NCBI GenBank assembly: GCA_026545225.1
Contig: CM048849.1
Coordinates: 30,080,336 to 30,144,335 of the forward strand
Reading direction: 5' to 3'
Origin: Cornus controversa
Lineage: Eukaryota; Streptophyta; Magnoliopsida; Cornales; Cornaceae
DNA: 64,000 nucleotides
The position numbers and the translations under genes are program-made. Each line of letters opens with the position of its first letter. Positions within the stretch are counted from its first letter, which is position 1. The notes under the pieces are model-generated. The model made no database searches. It was not told the origin of the DNA and worked only from the letters and a program-made list of their open reading frames with translations. Below, one piece after another: positions 58,612 to 64,000 of the stretch.

Positions 58612-59838
58612 CTAGGGTATTGCCCGTGCCTACGGCACTATAAAGCAAAAAATTATTGGACTGAAATAGAAGTTAATTTCATATAATCAACGTGTCAATA
58701 AACAAATATTTACAAAACACCATTTTCATTAAATAAAACTCTTATACGTGTCTTATACACATCTTTTACAATACATACGTACAAAGTCTTGTAGACCCGG
58801 AGCATATCCAAAAGGTATTGACTCTTGATCCTTACTGTCAGGCAGTTGATTCCACTATTCATCATCTCCTAATAGTTCTGACCAATCGAATGATAATGGA
58901 TCATCTGCATTCATACCAACAAAAGACCCTTCTGGATTTCCAAAGTTATCCAGTTCGACTGGATCTTCTAACTGTTCATCCTCTTCTAGATTCACAAAAT
59001 TTTATAGCTCAACTGAATTTACTCACTGTCCTTGGTTATCCAACATGGTACCCAACTAGTTGGGTCCTGTTGTGGTATCATGTTCTCTTCTCCGTATTGA
59101 ACCCATAGCTGATTAGGTGGATTCCGAGACGTACTTTTCCTAATTTCCCAATTAGGGTTAGATACCATATTTACATTCCCAAATTGAACCCTTTGTTACT
59201 CTTGTGGGTTCAAAACAAAATTCCCTCCTAACACCTCGTTAGGATTCGCCATCAAATTTATACCTTCGTACTGAACCCATTGTTGATATTGTGGGTTTAG
59301 AAAAACAAATTCCTCCTAACACTTCCTTAGGAGTGGCCATCACATTCACACATTCCCAGGGTTGATACTGGGTGTGTAAAGAACTTTTTATTAATTAGAA
59401 TAAATAGAATGAGTGCGAGAGGGCGATATAGAAAGTAGTGGGGGGAAAGTTTCCACGGCAAGTCACCGGTGAAGCTGAATCGGTTGAAAGTGGTACTGGC
59501 CCTTCTTCTGTGGATCTGTAACATATCAAAAAAAAAAAACACAAAATAATCAACTAACATAAAAGGAGTGATACAAAATAGGAGAGAGAAAGTTAAAAAA
59601 GGAGAGAAAAAAAAAATGAATGGGTGGGAGAGGGTGATATAGAAAGTAGTGGGGGGAATGTTTTAAATTTGAATTTTAGTGGGAGTGAATGGTGAGCGTT
59701 AGATTGTAGATTGAAAGATTGATTTTAGACCGTAGATAGCAAAAGACATTTTGAACTGTAGGATTGATTTTTTAACCAATTACGACCGTTGGATCGCCAT
59801 TTTTGGCATTATTATGCCAAGCTCAAATGTAATATAGA
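58612..59838 (-). mobile_element. Non-autonomous Helitron, 1227 bp
   Basis: Read on the - strand, it starts TCTATATTACATTTGAGC after an A and ends with the hairpin GTGCCGTAGGCAC, then GGGCAATACCCTAG, followed by T. A 5' TC, a 3' hairpin about 14 bases before CTAG (CTRR), and insertion between A and T without target duplication are the Helitron rules. The empty site is preserved in the sister LTR (ATCAATATATATGAC near 53440). There is no Rep or helicase. The interior (about 58800-59370) looks like captured host sequence: degenerate repeats of the type NPNEVLGGNF / WVQYEG and an acidic end DPLSFDWSELLGDDE, broken by stops and shifts. Confidence 0.88.
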
Positions 59839-60362
59839 TATGCCAACCCCTACAAACCTCTTCTATTAAGACCTTATTAAAATTGTATCTACATCAGCCA
59901 AAAACAAAGGGTCTATCCAAACACCTTTTCTTTTCAATTACAAAACTAACACCCTATTTTTTGTTTTTCTTTCACCAATTTTTTGAATATCTTATATCTC
60001 TCTTTGTGGGCCACTTATTCAAGACATGTATCATCACCTCATATATATCGATGTCATATGTAATGGTGCTTTCAACAATCAGCCAAAAAAAAGGGTCCCC
60101 TTTTTCCTTTAATTCCCAAATCACTCCTGCACTTTGTTGCTCTAGAATTAATTTTCAAAATGTCCTTGCAATTTAAATACCCAGCTTGTCCCTGCAATTA
60201 GGTTAGTGCATATATAAAATAATAACAGGATAAATGAATAAATCATGAATAGCAAACCCAAAATTTATTATTCAAAGTAAAATGAAACTAGTGCCCTTCT
60301 AGATCCTTTTGACATTAAAACTTAGGCAAACATGCTCATGGGCTTTCCGGACCATCAAATGA

Positions 60363-60927
60363 TGTAGGAGTCAGTTTTGAATTCCATTCCTTCATGGAAT
60401 TGAATTCTGGAAGTGGGTAGTTTGTAAGAGTGACAAGCTCGAAAGTATGACTTGGTGTGGAATGAATGAAGTTATACCATTCTATTGATGATTGAAACTT
60501 TGTGTGGATGTATGTGATGAGTTTATATTGTTGGAATGGATTGTGGTGCATGAAATAGATTAATTACAGATGTGCAAGGTTTTCAGTACAAGGTATTTCT
60601 GTCGTGCGAAATGCCCATTTCGCATGATTGAAATCCTTCAATTGATCGAAGTTGTAATCTCGATTGATCGATAAATTACAGGTTTTTGAGATGGTAAAAG
60701 TCCCAAATGATGGAAACTTTCGATACTTCTTCGCAAGCATCTCAATTATGCAAAGCACTTCGATTGTGCGAAAGTCAGGTTTTGCACAGTTGAAGTTTCA
60801 ATTGTGCAAAAGGCACCTTTTGAATGATCAAAATGCTGCTTGTCTAAATTGTGAGGAACATGTAGGTGTGGCTTGAGTGGGCTCACTGAGGCTAGTTGTG
60901 GTTGGGTTGTGCACATTCACGTGCAGT
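60363..60927. other. Unassigned sequence with TCGATTGTGCGAAA-like words
   Basis: Words such as CAATTGATCGAAG, TCGATTGATCGAT, TCGATTGTGCGAAAG and CAATTGTGCAAAA recur between 60600 and 60820. This style is seen in some gypsy LTRs (compare the GTCGACC words at 24640), but no LTR ends are found. Confidence 0.45.
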
Positions 60928-60954
60928 AATCACTACAAGAAAAAAGACTTTTTA

Positions 60955-61325
60955 CGACGGGCAAAAAGGGCTTTTACCACAGGTTTGGCCCATCGTGGTA
61001 TCCGGTGCCGTAGTTGCTAATAGACTTTCCACCATGGGCTCAGCCCGTGGTAGAAAGTCTATTTTCTACCACGGTCTCAGCCCGTGGTAGAAAGTCTGTA
61101 TTCTACCACGGGCTTAGCCCATGGTTGAAAGTCTTTTTGGTACTGTTAAAAAACTTTCTACCATGGGCTTAGCCCGTGGTTGAAAGTCTTTTTGGTACTG
61201 TTAAAAAATCTTTCTACCATGGGTTTGGCCCGTGGTTGAAAGCCTATATATATTCTACCACGGGCTAAGCCCGTGGTGGAAAATATTTTTCTAACACTAG
61301 CTAAGCCCATGGTTGAAAGTTTATA
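60955..61325. repeat. Subterminal repeat array of the CACTA element
   Basis: About ten copies of TACCACGGGCTNAGCCC / GCCCGTGGTNGAAAGTC, in both orientations and about 20-60 bases apart. Confidence 0.9.
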
Positions 61326-62557
61326 AATTTTTTAAAAAAAATGTATATGCTTAAATCATTGTTCCGGACACAACTATAATAAGAATACAGTGAAATGAAA
61401 AAATCTAGAAAAGTAGGACAGTACAACATGAATAATGAAATCATGTTAAAATTCCTAGAATTTAAGTTACATTAGTTAACAACTTAAATAAATTCCAACT
61501 TAAATCACTCCAAAATTTCATTCTTATAGAAAGTTATAAAACTAATTTTCAAAATATAATGACACCATAATGTTATTGGTTAACCAACCTTTCCAATGAC
61601 TTTAATTGCATCAAAGTCAACAAAGTTAAACCGGTTGTTGATGGATGTATAAGAGGTGGCTGAACAAAAATTTACATAATTAAAAATGAAAAAGAAATTT
61701 CAGTATACATCCAAATTGAATTGTTATTTGGCAAATGAACTGCTTATCTACCTCAATCTAATATGTTGTGGGACTAGAATTGCCAAACAAAGTTTTTTTT
61801 TCTGTGGACAATAATACTAATGTACAATGCGAGTTGGTATCAAAAGCTGAAAACCTAATGCTTTATAATCTCTTTCAGCTATGTGTCCTCTTGCATATAA
61901 AAGTTTGTAATTTTAAAATGTAATATTAATTTAGATATTTCAAACTGTTAGCAAGTTAAAAAGTCAAGAGAAAATCTCCAAATGTTTACATAATGCTTGC
62001 AAATCAATTTGATCAGTTCTTATCATGATTAGCAAGTTAAAAATCTAATCTAAACATCTTTATATTATAGAAAAATGCTATAGTCAGATCACCCTCTTGA
62101 TGATTGAATTACACAAAAGTTGCTATAATATTATTAAAATTGATGATTGAAAAACTAAAATATAAAGATGAGAATATGGATCCGGAATAATAGAAATTGT
62201 GATGCTAAAATATTTTAGTCCATAAGATTCTAACAACCAGCATAGCAAAAGGGTCATCTGGGAGCAATGGCATACTCCCACCCACTTATATCAAAGGATC
62301 TGAGATTTTGTGGCAACTGAAATCGAGAATAAGAATGCAAAAGTGAAATTACAACTTCAACAAGGAAAAATAATTAAAGAACTAGAAACTTGAAAAACAT
62401 AAAAATGAAAACTTAAGCAAATCAAGATTCAGATCTTGCCCAAGTCTTTTAATTTCAAAACATTTGGTTGTTTTTATCATAGTAATACCTATAACTTCAG
62501 CAATGACTTGTACTAATACATGTAGCCATCAAGACATTCTCTTTCCACCACTTTGCA
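61326..62557. other. CACTA interior or spacer, nothing recognised
   Basis: AT-rich, with no open frame carrying a domain and no terminal repeat. Confidence 0.5.
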
Positions 62558-63791
62558 TTCCATAATATCATAGGTTGTGGTGTCTTTATCACAATTTTAA
62601 CCCATGTGCCTTTTACCTTCAGCCATATCAACTTAGTACCAACGAAGTATAGAGATGCATGCAAAGTTAAAAGTACTACCAAATGTAAGAGCAGTACAAA
62701 GGTAAGAATTCATCAGAAAAAAAAAATGTTTAAGTTCTAATATGTCCAAAGGTAGTTTAAGAAGGGAAATACTATATTACACAAACAAGTCATCATTACC
62801 TATATAGTTTCCAAAAGCAGGGCGATGGTGGTCAAATCCCTTTACATATGTCATGCAACCTATAATAACATCAATATATAACCTATTATATAATTTGTAA
62901 AAAATCTTTTTTGAGATTAAAATTATTGACTCTTTGCCACAAGGTCATAATCAATAATTAGCCTATTATTATTTGAAAAATTAGTAAAAAATAATGTGTC
63001 AACTTTTTATCCATCAGTTGCAAATTTGGTGAATATTTTTCATTTTGGTTCCCTGAGTTTTTCTAACTAAAACAAAACACAAGTTGAAAACTTGAAAATA
63101 CAATGCATGAGCTAAAAAATAATTTCTTACATTTTGTCTTTAAAGGAAAGATTGATCCATAGTTGCAAACTTCTTTGGGTTCCTTGTCCTGCAGGCATTT
63201 CTGAATGAATTATCCCTCTTCCTGCTATTATCCACTACACAAACTCATACAAAAAGTGACAAATCAAGATATATAGTCAATTTATGCATAAAAGCTTCCT
63301 AAATTTTACAATCATTCAGAATAACATGGACCTCAATCAATACCCCTTACCTGCACATCACCGGTTCCGATTGTACTCTTCTGCCTTGCAAAGTCTTGAT
63401 GAGTAAAAGATCCCTAAAATACACAAAACCCATGTTCAGTATCAAATACTACTCCAACCTTTTCGCAATCAAATTTGTAATCATATTTTAACTAAACAAA
63501 GTGTACCTCAAACATATATGTTACAGTCTCAAAACATGTAAAATCAACATGCAATTCAGGATCCAATAAAATTAGTAGAAATAGGATAGACAGAAACAAA
63601 TGAGGATGTTAATTAAATTTGTGTGGGAGATCAGGAAATCCAGTAGGAGGTGATACTGTATGAACAAAGACAGTAAAGTCATATTAAATAAAAATGAATA
63701 TCAAGAGTGCCATGATTAGATAGATGATCATCATAATGTACCTACAAACTAATCCAACATGAGAAAAGGATCCAAATTCTTCAATTCTGGC
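62558..63791 (-). pseudogene. Pirin-like gene, decayed, exons 63791 to about 62558
   Basis: Five exons on the - strand match pirin, an iron-binding cupin protein found in nuclei and cytosol. E1 (63742-63791): RPELKNLDPFLMLD, a stop where the family has Glu, then FV. E2 (about 63622-63655): SPPTGFPDLPHKF. E3 (63507 to about 63541): FETVTYMFE. E4 (63351-63413): GSFTHQDFARQKSTIGTGDV. E5 (63131-63234): WIIAGRGIIHSEMPAGQGTQ, then RSLQLWINLSFKDKM. E1, E4 and E5 have normal AG/GT borders; E2 and E3 lack one each. Of the four family metal ligands, the first His of FPDHPH is Leu, while the second His and the H and E of IHSEM remain. A sixth remnant (62558-62640) resembles the MGVKSVVYTRTPTMYL region but is shifted. 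The stop and lost ligand make it a pseudogene. It may be carried inside the CACTA element. Confidence 0.82.
62800..62859 (-). other. Exon-like 60-bp block of unknown identity
   Basis: The - strand block between TTATTATAG and GTAATGATG is flanked by plausible splice sites and reads YVKGFDHHRPAFGNY in one frame. It lies between pirin exon E5 and the sixth remnant but does not match pirin. It may be a chance open block. Confidence 0.25.
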
Positions 63792-64000
63792 CTAAAAAGT
63801 TAAATACCAATCAATTATATATAAGCAATCAATATATGTATGACAGAAAATGATTCCTCTAAGAATCATGTAAAGACACAAGACATAAAATAGAACAGAA
63901 CTTGAATTATTAGCGGAATGAAATTTCAGGCACAGCTATAGTAACAAATTTCAAGACTCAAAAACAGAAAGAGAATCGAAAAAATTAAAAATTGAATAAG
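63792..64000. other. Window end, nothing recognised
   Basis: AT-rich sequence upstream of pirin exon E1. Earlier pirin exons would be expected beyond 64000. Confidence 0.5.

Larger units (their letters stand above)
52170..60357 (-). mobile_element. Ty1/copia element with long LTRs, broken, carrying a Helitron
   Basis: Related direct repeats at 52170-53967 and 56521-60357 bracket a 2.55-kb interior with gag, protease and the start of integrase on the - strand. The primer-binding site (56505-56516) and polypurine tract (53968-53983) lie beside the expected LTR ends, so the element reads right to left. Flanks ATTGA and AATGA match at four of five bases. RT and RNase H are absent, and there are several breaks in the coding remnants. 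The right LTR is longer, mainly because a 1227-bp Helitron is inserted in it. LTR similarity is high outside length differences, suggesting a moderate age. Confidence 0.82.
56521..60357 (-). repeat. 5' LTR of the copia element, with nested Helitron
   Basis: Inner end TGAACTTAGAGGGGG next to the primer-binding site, and outer end GGACCATCA at 60357. Without the Helitron it is about 2.6 kb. The sequence on both sides of the Helitron is contiguous in the left LTR (near 53440), which confirms the insertion. Confidence 0.85.
60931..64000 (+). mobile_element. CACTA (En/Spm-type) transposon, left end, continues beyond window
   Basis: CACTACAAGAAAAAAGACTT at 60931 is a classical CACTA terminal sequence. 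From 60955 to about 61325 there are about ten subterminal repeats of TACCACGGGC and its reverse GCCCGTGGTA, many in palindromic pairs around AGAAAGTCTATTTTCT. These are the kind of sites bound by TNPA-type proteins. No TAGTG end is visible before 64000, so the right end is outside or lost. The terminus and subterminal array are certain, but how far the body extends is an inference. No transposase domain is recognised here. Confidence 0.7.

Overview
This is plant nuclear DNA, most likely from a eudicot. It is strongly AT-rich, dense in Ty3/gypsy and Ty1/copia retroelements, and carries plant-style MITEs, a Helitron, a CACTA transposon end, and remnants of a jacalin-related lectin gene and a pirin gene. 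I see no intact protein-coding gene. The only recognisable host coding sequences are one clean first exon of a jacalin-related lectin (46199-46405, + strand), a decayed second lectin copy (40912-41522, +) and a pirin pseudogene with at least five exons (about 62558-63791, - strand). The species cannot be named from the sequence.

Region 1 to 25.6 kb is a nest of retroelements. A Tekay/Del-type gypsy fossil (- strand, 1 to about 6235) carries a 1.5-kb solo LTR (2206-3709). Next comes a piece of another gypsy LTR, then the gag end of a different gypsy element whose LTR lies 11 kb away at 21275-21962. That element was split by an 11.3-kb non-autonomous element (9913-21252) with 3.6-kb LTRs and a 2.6-kb interior without recognisable coding sequence. 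One of its LTRs holds a second copy of the 1.5-kb solo LTR. A Tat-type gypsy remnant on the + strand (22915-25640) follows, carrying its own solo LTR (24107-25083).

Region 25.6 to 50 kb is AT-rich and intergenic in character. It holds several non-autonomous DNA elements with clear target-site duplications: Mutator-like at 28423-29332 and 42877-43509, Harbinger/Tourist-like at 31041-31678 and hAT-like at 46637-47322. It also has a 2.6-kb solo LTR (33883-36520), a 306-bp tandem repeat and a fold-back element. The decayed lectin locus lies here, with segmental copies of the lectin 5' flank at about 29.5, 30.5 and 45.9 kb, which suggests a former tandem lectin gene family.

Region 50 to 64 kb has a gypsy LTR fragment, then a broken Ty1/copia element (52170-60357, - strand) with gag, protease and the start of integrase. 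Its right LTR holds a well-delimited 1.2-kb Helitron (58612-59838) that appears to carry a captured piece of a repeat-containing gene. From 60931 rightwards is a CACTA (En/Spm-type) element end with palindromic subterminal repeats. The pirin pseudogene lies downstream of it, possibly inside the element, whose other end is beyond the window.
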